A DNA stretch of 64,000 nt from Clytia hemisphaerica (taxonomy: Eukaryota; Cnidaria; Hydrozoa; Leptothecata; Clytiidae). The position numbers and the translations under genes were made by a program. Below are positions 23,839-36,000 of the stretch, piece after piece; positions within the stretch are counted from its first letter, which is position 1, and each line of letters starts with the position of its first letter. The notes below the pieces were generated by a model. It was not told where the DNA came from. It saw only the letters and a list, made by a program, of their open reading frames with translations, and did no database searches. The DNA is taken from the NCBI GenBank assembly GCA_902728285.1, contig CACVBU010001207.1, forward strand, positions 1 through 64,000, read 5' to 3'.

Positions 23839-25739
23839 GAGTCTGCTAAATTACGTGGGTTACGTGCGTGTCGTGGGTTCGTGGGTTCGTGGGTTCGTGG
23901 GTCCGTGCCCTCGTGGGTGTTCGTGGGTTAAAATGTCTCGTGGGTTAAAATGTCTTGTGGGTCAAAATATCTTGTGGGTTTGTGGGTTTGTGGGTCCAAA
24001 AAAAATCACGTGGGTTGAAATTGCTCGTGGGTTCGTGGGTTCGTGGGTCAAAATCGCTTGTGGGTCCAAATTTTCCAGTGGGTCCAAAATGTTCCAAAAA
24101 TCCCAATACTTTAAGATCGTGTAAGATATGATATTTTAAGCAGCGAGAGCTGTAAACATTGTTTACATTTCGCTGTTTCATATCTATTCTTAAATCCATC
24201 ATCTTCTAAAACCCTAAAACACTTAATAATGATTCAATTTTTTCTTTTGCAAATTTCTTTGCCATTCTGTGACCTCTTGTATTAATTGTGTAGTAGGTGG
24301 AACATGGTAAACCGTAAAGGGAGATAAAAATAAGATTCCTCATAGTTAGCGACTCCAGAAGTCATGCAACTTTTGTTGACGTCAAACCAAATGTTTCATT
24401 TTTCCGTGAACTTTGAACCCTTCAAACTTTTTTTCTATGTATGCTAAAGCGTTCTGGTTTTTACTAAATGAAAGCCCGTGATCTTAGCTTTCCAGCGGTA
24501 TATAACACTGTGGACACGGGCTAGACGGCAAATTGGTAAAATGCCGAACGTTTTGCAACATTTTGAAAATTGTTTGCCAATGGGAGAAAAAAAATTTCCA
24601 ACTATCGATGAACAAATGTGTCTGGAAACGGAGGAAAATGTATTTGAAGGCTGAAACTTATGTTTATCAGAAAAAGGGTGAGGAATTCAAAAATCACAAT
24701 CGCTAATTCTAATTCTTTCATTTTCATGTAGTTTTTTTCACTTTTTTGCTTCTTTTGCATGGGAATGTCCCAAAAAAAGTTTTTATTTCTGCCGAAATGG
24801 ATTTTCTTTTCATTTGGGGTTTCTCCTTTCAGAAAAACTTATTCTTTATTCATAAGTTTTTTTTCCTCCATTTCCAGAGGTCCCTTGAAAATGGGTCCTA
24901 CCACCTTTTTTGACTCATTTCAACCTTTTCCAAGCTAATTTTCTTCAAAAACAAAAATAAAACAATGCAAAAAAAGATATATCTTTCATTATTTTGATAA
25001 ATATACTATATTTTACAATTATTTTTATATAATAATATTCTAACACCATCAAAGATTTCTCCCTCAAAATTTCAGGTCTCTAGCTACACTAGAAAAAGAG
25101 ATATGCAAAATTGAAGAAGCATGACTGGAAAATTTCTTTTTTTTCTTTTTTGACACATTTTTCGAATTTTTACAAGCTATTTTCCTAACCTTTTTTTGAC
25201 ATTTTTAGTCAAATTTTTGACACTAAAATTTGAATATCTTTACAACCACTTATCCTCTGGAGGCCTATGACCCCTCATTTTCTTTCTTTTTCAAAGCTCT
25301 ACAAGATAGGATAGGTTTTGAAAAAAAAATTAAAATTTGAAAAATCTTCTGGAGTTGCTATCATAGTGACGTTAATTGGGCTTTATATATTATAAAGCTT
25401 TCGATGGAAGTCGTTTTTTTAAGGTCAGCGGTAGAAATATTAATATTAAAATCAATCAGATCAGCTGGAAATGTTTTTTGACATTTTCCATTTCGCTCTT
25501 TCTTCTCATAAAAACTATTGAGTTGATTATAGGGTGAGAAGAACGAAGAACAATACAATGAGGAAGTTTTTCACTTTTAAATTGTAAAAGTTTAAAATTC
25601 ACCTATGGCCCACGGACCCACAAGATATTTTGACCCACGAACCCACGAACCCACGAGACATTTTAACCCACGAACACCCACGAGGGCACGAACCCACGAA
25701 CCCACGGCACGCACGTAACCCACGTAATTTAGCAGACTC
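23839..25739. mobile_element. 1.9-kb element with GTGGGTTC-array inverted ends
   Basis: Left end GAGTCTGCTAAATTACGTGG continues into about 220 bp of GTGGGTTC/GTGGGTTAAAATGTC units. The inverse of the first 135 bp closes the element at 25605-25739. The flanks CTTTTATTGA and CTTTTTTGA suggest an imperfect 9-bp duplication. The middle (24130-25600) is AT-rich with no recognisable protein. Confidence 0.7.
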
Positions 25740-26031
25740 CTTTTTTGAGCACTTTCTTAGTTTTAGGAAAGCAAAAACCTGACTGTTCGCCCACGAAATG
25801 TTGCTGTGTGTCTGGCAAGTTGAGAAAATAAAAATAGAAGCTAACACCTAAAGGAAGATTTATCTCACCCTTCAACGAGTCTGAAACATTTCCAAAGAAC
25901 ATCGCGTTTATTGTTTTTTGGTAATTTCCGAATAATAGACTGACCGGAATCTTTTATTCTATTAACTATCAGTCTTCCAGGCCAGATTTTTGTAAGCAGA
26001 CACCGTTAATGGTCGAAACCCAGCATTTCTA

Positions 26032-26214
26032 TTATCGGGGAAAACTTCGTCGAGGAAAAGTGACGAAATTTCGGCCAAGTGACGAATATTCTTCCCGACA
26101 AAAATTTTCCCCGGTCTTAATGCGTTTACCAACTACCAACAAGTGACGAATATTTTTTCCCGACGAATATTTTTCCCCGACGAAAATTTTCCCCGACGAA
26201 GTTTTCCCCGATAA
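26032..26214. mobile_element. 183-bp MITE, TTATCGGGGAAAACTTCGTC termini
   Basis: Inverted ends TTATCGGGGAAAACTTCGTC and GACGAAGTTTTCCCCGATAA. The interior repeats TTTTCCCCGACGAA. It starts TTATCG like the unrelated-bodied elements at 28026-28263 and 31927-32553. Confidence 0.75.
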
Positions 26215-27089
26215 GGTATATACTGGCACTCGATGCGAATTTTTTAGCGTCGGTTGCCGCCAATCCACCATTGGAATATATCAGATAAGAAGACACAGAA
26301 GTTGGGTTTCCGGCCGCTCTAAAGCTGGCTTTCTTGTTGTATGTATGAGCGGACCGGACCTTAAAAGTGAACCTTAGGGACAGGGAGACTAAATTTTGCA
26401 AAAGAAATTACCTTTACAACAATCTTGCAACCAGAGCCACTTGAACCATTTTTTGCAGTGTATACGTATAAGAGTTGCGGAGGGATTAAGGCGGGTCACT
26501 CAAATCGCAAGTTGCAAGCAAAATATTTATAGGATCACACTCTCCTTTATCTGATCCGACTTCTATGGTAATTTCAACGTTATTTTGGTTCGTTGACATA
26601 TTGTTCAGAATCTTTTCGACCGTACTCACTAAATATGACTTTTTTTCGAGAAATCTTAAGCAAAACACACAATACATAGAAAATGTGATAACAACAAAGG
26701 GTTCACGAACGAAGGATAAACGTGAACATTGAGAATGCGTACTTGCGATGAGAAGAATCAGCTTCAAAATTCAGCGTGTAAAATAACTGATTAAATTTGT
26801 CTGACCAAGATTTGGGAACTAAGAAGGAGATTTTAGCCAAACAAGAGGGGTTGAAAACCATAGCTGTGCCTCATTAAGTCACTATTCTTTTCCCTTTCTT
26901 TCTTTAAACCTAGGATCTAACCCTCAAAATTTTGGAGAGACTTTCTCATATGCACAGATACTGAAAGAAAAGACCATCATTTAAACCAAGTAAATTCGAC
27001 ATTATTATATCGTTTCAGATTTAGATAAAATTTAATATAACATACTGCCCCTTATAATAGCCCCCCTTTCCCAAATCTTATTACATTTC

Positions 27090-27637
27090 TCAAAACAAAA
27101 ATGGTAGAGTAGAGCTGCGATCGGAGCTGCGTAGTTCATTTGTTTTGAAATTTTGCTACTTTGATTGGTCATTCATGATAACGTCAGCATTTTTGACGTA
27201 TTTTAATTTTTCCCGACAACAAATAGCGTCATTTGGATATTCTGAAATTTTTTTAACAAATATTTCAGAATCATTAATTTACAACTCCAGTCAAAATTTG
27301 GTGTTGATTGCATTAATAGAATTGAAGTTATCGCCGTTTTTCAATAATTTGAATCTTCTTACTCATGTGTCATGACGTGTTTTTTCGATGTTTTTTATAA
27401 CGTCAAAATCATTTTTTGACCGATATCTTCAAAATGACTTAATGTAAATTTTTGACCCAGCACTTTTCGAAATCCTCTCGTTGATACGATTGTTTTGAGC
27501 TATATATGAGAGTTAAAGAATAATGGGAAGCGGTGTGCGTCACGCAAAAATATATTTGGGATATGCCTTAACTCACCCGAGGAGTCATTTGAGGGCTTAG
27601 CCTCCACTGATGCAAGTTACCCGACTTCACGGTAATC
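27090..27637. mobile_element. Relative of the 21136-21313 MITE, opposite orientation
   Basis: The left part AAAAATGGTAGAGTAGAGCT and the right end ACTGATGCAAGTTACCCGAC then TTCACGGTAA match the 21136-21313 element inverted, with about 370 bp of extra sequence between. It could be a longer family member or a copy carrying an insertion. Confidence 0.5.
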
Positions 27638-28025
27638 TATAAGAAAGATTCTGTCTAGCACACTAAACCTAAAGTTAGATCGTGCAAATATTTGTCAAAA
27701 TTTTTCTCACCCCAGTGAAAATCAAGGACATTTTTTACCAACCGACTCAATATTTGAAAGAATATTTTATGCACCCCAGTGAATTTTAGATTTTTTAATT
27801 CCTACCCCAGTTGGCGCTCAACACCCTAAGGCACAGAGACAGGGGTGTTATCGATAAAGAATTTCTAACGATAGATTTCATCGACATTCCTTATAGCGGT
27901 AGAATTATCTATAGAACTTCTTACAAACCAGCTTATTGATGAATAGTTTACAGTTATATCGAATAAAATCGATCACGAAAATCATCCTCATCCCCGATAT
28001 GTTAAGATTTCGGTAAAGGTCTACC

Positions 28026-28263
28026 TTATCGGCCAAAACTTAGTCGGCATTAACTTTAGTCGCCCTTAATTATTAGTCGGCCTTAATTTTATTCACCTCG
28101 TTAAAATTTAGTCACTAAGGGCCACGACTAATGATTAAGTTTTGGCCATTTTTAAATTTTAAGTCGGCCCAAATTTTAGTCGGCCCAAATTTTTAGTCAG
28201 CCCTAGTTTTAGTCACCAAGCCAAAATTTAGTCACTTAGGGCCGACTAAGTTTTGGCTGATAA
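28026..28263. mobile_element. Phrase-array MITE, TTAGTCGGCCC type, copy 1
   Basis: Ends TTATCGGCCAAAACTTAGTC and GACTAAGTTTTGGCTGATAA. About nine TTAGTCGGCC or TTAGTCACC phrases lie inside. A partial relative in the opposite orientation is at 61240-61411. Confidence 0.75.
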
Positions 28264-29239
28264 CACAGATAAGGTATTCTTAGTATTCTTAGGTGATTTT
28301 TTTTTATTTGCATTTATTAAAATGTGGAAATTTTTGTTTATGAATTAGGAAATTTTTTTCCACATGTGTTGAAAAAATGTAGAAAACTTTTGTTGTCAAT
28401 TGAAAATTTTTTGACATTTATTTTTTTTGGAAATTATCTCTCCATGATTTGCAAACTCGTTAGTTTAGTGGTTACTTGGTAAAACCACTGATTTCTAACT
28501 ATCTCATAGATAGTTTCATTTTCGAGTAGGCATGATTCCGAGATTCTGCCAAAGTTTTGACGGGAAAACGATACTTCGAACACCTACAAACCCCCTGAAT
28601 AAGGATGAAAACAATCGGTAATCACCTCAAATATGAAGTTAAAGTTTGTGTTCAAAACGTGGAAAATTTTTGTCGTGACTTTTAGGACATTTTCTACAAC
28701 GTGGATTTAAAACGTGGAAAACTTTTGTTATGACTTCCAGGAGATTTTCTGCAACGTGGGTTTAAAACGTGGAAAACTTGTCATGACGTTCAGGAGATTT
28801 TTTTCTATGTGCATTTATTAAAATGTGGAAATTTTTGTTTATGAATTAGGACATTTTTTTCCACATGTGTTGAAAAAATGTAGAAAACTTTTGTTGTCAA
28901 TTGAAAATTTTTTGACTTTTTCTCTCTTTGACATTTATCTTTTTGGAAATTATCTCTCCATGATTGGCTCATTCAATTTTACCAATATTTTGCACAAAGA
29001 ATCAAAATGATAAACCCTGGAATGTGACGGAGCCCAATTTCCAAAAAATAGATTTTTCGGGTCAATTTGGGCCAATATATTTCATCTCTTTTTGAAAATA
29101 TGTAATATAAACTTTAATTTGGCTTATTCCCATGGTCATGTTTGAAAAAGTACTGAATTTGTAAAAATTCTGATTTATGCTAATCCCCGTGGTTGTGTTT
29201 ACATAAGAGCTGTCTAAATCAAATATAGAGCATGCCGAT

Positions 29240-29504
29240 AGATTAAGTAAGTAGCATTTTCATCTGGTGGCTGTCGGTAAAGCCGGGAGTAAGAGAGTCT
29301 ATCCCCTTTTCTATTTGCGCTAGACCAGGGCGATCGAATGCTGAGGTGGAGCGCCACACCTACTCTCAGCTCCCAGTAACTTACCTCCTAGATCAGATTA
29401 CCCAATCTAAGCTAATCATCCCCTGAATTGGCAGTGACCGGGGATCGAACCCACAACCCTTAGATTGTAAGGCGAATGCTCTACCAACTGAGCTTCCCGG
29501 CCAC
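29240..29504 (-). repeat. tRNA-derived SINE
   Basis: Reading the minus strand from 29504: GGCCGGGAAGCTCAGTTGGT, then AGAGC (A-box-like D arm) and, 35 bp on, GGTTCGATCCC (B box). The tRNA-like head is about 70 bp, has a poorly paired anticodon arm, and continues into a roughly 190-bp unrelated body, so it is a SINE rather than a functional tRNA gene. The body end is not sharply defined. Confidence 0.7.
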
Positions 29505-30098
29505 GCTAAATTATAGTGCACAAAAATTTAGCTTATCTGATATTCCGATGGTGTATTGGTGGCCGCCCACACTAAAGCTCTAAAGGAGTGGTCCAATATA
29601 AAACTAAAATATGCCCGACCTTCAGACCAAAGCGTGTCGTAGCATATTTCCACATCTGGTACCAGATAAAAATTTAGCAGTAATTATCTATCTCGCGCAA
29701 GCCTTCTCCCCGCCTGGTGGCCGCACACGACCTGCATGTTTGTACTTCTAGTCTTGTGCACATAACGAATCAAGTGCTCTGATTGGTTCAAAATTAAAAC
29801 AATCGATTGACCGCAGACATTTCAATAGAAACAAAAGATTCTACAACTTAGGTTTCAATAAATGAATAGCGCATTTCTTATCCTCTTTTCCAAAATCTCT
29901 GGAGCAACATTAGCTCTAATCCAACCTCAAAAATAAAAAAAAAGATCTGGGAACTATATGGCTTTTGAGTTTCCTTTTAACTCCGAAACGTATGCAATCG
30001 ACGACACAAACGAAAGAGATAGAGAAGAGAGCACAAAAGACTGAAGAAATCTACGAAACCATCAACAAAATTAGCGACTACTTTCCGAGAAGTCAAAC

Positions 30099-33000
30099 AT
30101 GAAGAAAATAATATTTTTCATTCAAATTTTGGTGGTACTTGGCTCAACCAGTTCGATCAGCGAATTTGGAAATGAAGAAGCAGTTTTAGACGCGAAAAGC
30201 AGTCAAAAAGTAAGTTCTTTGAATTTTACTATTTTCACTTAACTCTTTACCATATTCAACCTAGGCTTTTAGGGGCGGTTCAGAACTGGGGGAGGGGGCT
30301 TTTCCTGCACCACCCCTTAACTTTTGATCTCGTGGATCTTTTTGGATGAAATTTAGCACATAAGATCCTTGTCTCATAAGGTAACTTTTGACAAAAGATT
30401 TTTTTGATGACGTCACTCATCATGCCAAATGTGAGCAAAAACCGAAAATTTCCTTTGTTTTTATAAATAGCTATTGTATTCTAACAAAGGCATTAGAAAA
30501 AAGTTGCCTGAGTTTAAAATGCTTATTTTATCCTAAATATTCAATAAAATACGGTTTAAACGATATATTTGACATTGAAAATAAATTTGTATTGGAAAAG
30601 TGTCAATTTTTGTGAGACCTTACTGTCAGAAATGTCATCATGCTCAAGGTGTGAAAATATTTAGTTGTCAAATTTTTTTTTATTTTGAAGCTAAATAAAA
30701 GTTAGGAATTTACAGAAAATTTCACGGCAAAAGCTCTATTATTTCAGGAGCTATTACTAATAGTTTGACCTCCGAACAAGAAGAGCCCCCCCCCCATAGG
30801 CCGAATAGGGTTAACTGTTACCCTGGGTATCAGAGGTTGAGTTTCCAAAGAACTTCAAAGTACCACCAAAGAGATTTTTATTGGGTCTAGGAGCTTTATG
30901 CTACAACACTAAAAGCACATATCAATCTTTCCTAACAATATCCTATTCTTTTTCATTAGAAAACCCTCGCTGAATCGGATTCTTCCACTTGTCAGCCTTG
31001 TCGAAAGGGTCGAGACGGTCGTGATGGCTTGAACGGACTACCCGGACGAGATGGGGAAGATGGATGCCCGGGACTAGCCGGCAGAGACGGACTACCTGGC
31101 GCGACGGGGCCAGAAGGTCCCCAAGGTATTCAAGGCCGTCCGGGGTCAAATGGAACCAAGGGAGACCAAGGTGTTCCAGGAAAAGGTAAATGTGAAAGAT
31201 TCGTATTCTATTGGCCTTAGTATTAGGTGGTAATCGTTAAAAAAATGAAAGGAGAACAAAGCTAAAAGAAGAACTAAATTTAAACTTTAAATTTGCGTCA
31301 GTCTATTTCTGTATTAATTTAATTTTTTTTCCTAGAGGAGGGGGAGAGGGTTATCAGAAAAGAGTTCGCACACAGAAGGAGGGAGGTACTGTCAAAGCGT
31401 ACGCAAGCGTTTAAGGGGGAGTGGGGTCGAATTTTACTTACTTTTGAGCGTTACGTACTTTTTGACCAGCCCCTTTTTGAGTTTTAGAAACCTAATTGAT
31501 TGATTAGTAGGTTCTATGAAGGATCTTTAAATTTAACTAAATGTGAATCAAAAATTTGAATGGCTAAAGCCTATTAAATTCATTGTATTTCTGAACCCAG
31601 TTTTCCGAATTTGGGGTAATTCTAGTCCGACACGCCAGTTGGGATAGAAACGGTATCACGCGGGAAAAGTGAGCGTCGGAGTTAGGTAAGCATAGAAAGA
31701 TATTGTCGGCGGCAAGGGCTGAAAGTTGATGTTAATCAGCAGCCTCTCACCAACTTTTGCTCGTTCTCCTACGCAGCTCTTATTCCAGCAAACGCCTGCC
31801 GCCTTTATGTTCCCACCCTGTGACACCCTGTGGCATGATTAATCAACTAGTTTGCTAGTTTAGGGTAAATCTCGAACGGGAATTTTATACACGTTATCAT
31901 ATCATATCAGAGGATATCTTTTTGACTTATCGACCGCCGGAGGCGGTTTCTTTCATAGTGGTACGCTCATCTCGTTTTGCCTTGGCTCATTACTTTTTCC
32001 GAGCTGATTTATATATTCGGAATTGAATAATCGAGACATGAAAAATGACTATATTGTAATCTGTTTTCAATGAATAAACTAAAATGTACTGGAGATGACA
32101 TGTAGGGCGTTTAATAATGTGCGCGCGCTCTTTCGCGAGCGTGATGCGTGATGGGAGGCGGTTGTTTCAGTGTGGTTTAGATCCACACTGTGACCTAGTT
32201 CGTACTACTCTTTGTATAACATATACTAGGTCACAGTGTGGATCTAAACCACACTGAAACGCCCGCCTTCCTTCACGCATCACGCACGCTCGCGAAAGAG
32301 TGCGCGCACATTGTTAACGCCTACATGTCATCTCCAGTACATTTTAGATTATTCATTGAAAACAGATTACAATATAGTCATTTTTCACGTCTCGATTATT
32401 CAATTACGAATAAAAGACATTCAGGGAAAAAAAAGAGAAACACCTGGGTAATCTAGTTAAAAAAACGAAAGTAAATGGTAGACAAAGTAATGAGCCAAGG
32501 CAAAACGAGATTAGCGTACCACTATGAAAAAAACCGCCTCCGGCGGTCGATAACATTCCGTTATACGAAAAGTAATCCAAATTAATTTCTTTATTAGATG
32601 GAAAAAATGGTATCAATGGAGCTCCTGGGGTAAATGGAAAACCAGGCCTTCCAGGCCCTCCTGGAAAAGGTTTGTAAAGATTTCCTTTATTTTTCTGTTA
32701 CATGCATAGCATTTATAGGCAAAAAACAGTTCTTGATCAAGCATCAAAACCCTTAGATCTTAGATTTTCATCGAATAAGGGAGCTTATCGAATAAGGGAG
32801 CGTCGTTTATGAGAGTTTCTAGTTGATGGGGTTTTTAAATTTCATCGAATAAGGGAGCCTATCGAATAGTAGAACGTTAGACCATGGCCAGGTACCTCAA
32901 AACGTTTCACTTTTTTTCAAAATGTCGGTGAATAAACTTTTGATATCTTTCTTGGTCAATTTGAAGGTGCTGATTCGGAATTTGAATGTTACCAAGCTTG

Positions 33001-36000
33001 AAAACCCGCAGTTTTTACGTAATTTGCGATTTTTTGCGTTTTTAGGCAAAACTGTAAGCCCCTGAAAATTTATGATTTTGGGGGGGGTCTTCAAAATCAA
33101 AAAAGACCTATACCACGTGATAGAGCTCTTCAAACTGAGCAGAAAAATGTATTATATCTAAGTCTCAACTTTTCTTAATCAAAAGTTATGGGCGTTTTTG
33201 TGGTAAAAAAATGCTATAATTTTGCATAAATTATGCAAATTGTGGGGAAATTCCCTGTTTTCAATCAATTTTTGACCATAAAATCGTCTATAACTTTTTA
33301 TCTAAAAAAGTTGAGACTTTGATATAATACATTTTTTTGCTCAGTTTGAAGAGCTCTATCACGTGGTATAGGTCTTTTTTGATTTTGAAGACCCCCCAAA
33401 AATCACAAATTTTCAGGGCTTACAATTTTGCCTAGAAACGCAAAAAATCGCAAATTACGCAAAAACTGCGGGTTTTCAAGCTTGGTAACATTCAAATTCC
33501 GAATCAGCACCCTCAAATTGACCAAGGAAGATATCAAAAGTTTATTCACCGACATTTTGAAATTTTTATTTATTTTTGAAACAATAACAATCCACTGGCC
33601 ACGGCCTACGTCAAATTAGAGAGCGTCAACTCGTCAACTGAATGTATATTGCAGTGCCGTAGCAACTGGGGGGCAAGCCCCCCCCAATAATTTTTTCAAA
33701 AATAGTTATTTTGCAAAATGCAAAGTTTTTCTTTTTTAATTTGTCATAATTGTCTTTTAAGTGCATGTTATGAGTGCATTTTCAAGCAATCTAAAGTCTA
33801 TTCACGATAAGTGTGCACTCTTTTTTCTTTTACCTATAACTTTTGAAGGAATTCTTCAATCTTCATAAATTTGGTATCGTTGGAGAGATATTTGTGAGTG
33901 GAACAATTTAAAATCAAAAAGTCTTTTAAAAAATTCTAAAAATGAAGATGAAAATGAAGAAGAAAAAAATGAAGATCTTGTAGAAAAGTGCTATAACTTT
34001 CATTTTCACTGGAGAGATTCTTTGATCTTAGGAGGTCATCACTGTGAAGAAATTTCACTGGAATATTTATTCAATATAAAGTTATGATACAAAGTTAATA
34101 AGTGATTGACCCCAAAAAACAGCGGAAAACAGCAGAAAACAGGGTTTTTAGACGTTAATCAGCTCATAACTTTGTTTGATATCTTTTGACTGAATTATTA
34201 TTTTTTAGAATTTTTTTCACAGTGATGACGTTCGATGATCAAGGATTCATTTAAGTGAAAATGATGGTTATAGCACTTTTCTACAAGATCTTCATTTTTT
34301 TCTTCTTCATTTTCATCTTCATTTTTAGAATTTTTTTAAAGACTTTTTGATTTTAAATTGTTCCACTCACAAATATCTCTCCAACAATACCAAATTTATG
34401 AAGATTGAAGAATTCCTTCAAAAGTTATAGGTAAAAGAAAAAAGAGTGCACACTTATCGTGAACAGACTTTAGAGCTCAAATTTTCAAAATTTCCCCCCT
34501 GGTTGGCCCTCGCGGTGTCACTAAACTTCAGCCCCCCCAATATGAAAATGCTTTCTACGGCACTGTAGTAGAAAAGTAAACTAGACGATGAAATCGACAC
34601 CATTGGAACGATAATAAACGCAGGGAAATATGCATGCGTGCAGTTAACATCCATTACGGTAGTTTACGGAAAAATCGGCTGTAGAGTTTAGCCCTGGTGT
34701 AGATGATAGGACTGTCTAAGTTTAAGGGCTCTGACCATAGTCGGAAAATTGATTTTAGTATTTGAACATAAAAGTTATGTTTTAGGTTCTTTTAAACACT
34801 TTTAACAAAGAATTGCCTTTATAAATTGCTTTTTAATCAAATCCCTTCAGAGTAATTAAGAATTTAATTGCAGAAATGACGCTATGAACTTTAACTAGCT
34901 AATAGCCAAGGCTATGATGCGCCCGTTGCAATGTTTTTCTGGGAAACTGACGTCGGTTAGTGATAACCAAGGAAACAAAAAGCAGGAGGCCCAAATAATT
35001 ACAGTTTCTGTAAACCATTTCAATGACATGTTAAATGAGTCAGAAAGTTGCAATAAAATTTGCTTTTTTAAGTTTTATTTATAAGAACTGCAAGGAAAAT
35101 GTGTAAAAACAAAACAATATATAGTTTTCTTAAAAATCACACAAGAAGTTTTCTTTGCCACTCCTTTATGGTCCTTGTACACAAAAAATAAATTTAGCAG
35201 CTTCCAAGTGTAGAACACCTAAAATCAATATACAACAACAGAACAACAAAAATCAATATTTTTTTTTTAAACATAATTCACTCAAAGTCATCTAGAAGAA
35301 ATTTAGTTCAGTAAAACATAAATAAAATATAAAAAAAAGATAAAATCGATTATCGATTTCAATCAATGAGTAATCTATAAAATATTGATTGCATTGATAC
35401 ATAGTTTATTGAAACAATTGTGAGTATATATTAATTATCTATCGATTGTGTTAATGTATCAATTAGTTATTAAGTCAGTAAAAATCAATAGGTAATCGAT
35501 GTAATGTACTTAAATTGATACTGATCGACTGCAATCGATATTTAATCATAATTGATTATTTATCAATCATAATCAATAATCGCACCATCTGGATTTTTGT
35601 CCATAATTTGTTGAAAAATACTTTGGTCTTACTTAAATCAAATTCCAGTAACACTTTATCATAATAAATGATCTAAAAGTTCATCAAACCACCCATTGTC
35701 TTCAATAGCAAATCGCAGTGGTGAAAAACTCAAACCCATGCATCAATCGCAATCGCAATTAATAACCACAAGAACTGGATTTTGTCCATAATTTGTTGAA
35801 AAATGCTTTGGTCTTACTTAATCAAATTCCAGTAACACTTTATCATATAATAAATGATCCAAAAGTTCATCAAATCATCCATCGTCTTCAATATCAAATC
35901 GCAGTTTGGTGAATAACTCCAAGGCGACAATCAAAAATATGTTCCGTTCTTGGCAGACAAAAATTCCTAGTCAGACGAGTCAGAAAATTGTCTGAATTTT

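Larger units (their letters stand above)
18974..30098. other. 11-kb interval without a recognised gene
   Basis: Upstream flank shared by the divergently arranged ZSWIM8-like (minus) and CTHRC1-like (plus) genes, so promoters of both must lie here, but no core promoter element stands out. It is filled by inverted-repeat elements (19314-19588, 20228-20472, 21136-21313, 22396-22858, 23347-23709, 23839-25739, 26032-26214, 27090-27637, 28026-28263) and a SINE (29240-29504). Fragments at 26.2-26.8 kb look mildly coding on the minus strand but cannot be assembled. Confidence 0.6.

Noticed and set aside
23855..24202. Gly/Val-rich and Thr/Pro-rich frames
   Set aside because: Products of the GTGGGTTC array.
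26126..26770. Possible minus-strand secreted-protein exons (MSTNQNNVEITIEVGSDKGE, then a CKIVVK segment before a GTAATT donor)
   Set aside because: Composition looks coding, but frames do not join across stops and no family is recognised. A MITE overlaps the left part.
29430..29504. Functional tRNA gene
   Set aside because: A and B boxes are present, but the anticodon arm pairs poorly and the sequence continues as a SINE body.
32897..33619. Two nearly identical small proteins on opposite strands (FGSSLVTFKFRIST-like)
   Set aside because: Same palindrome arm read from each end.
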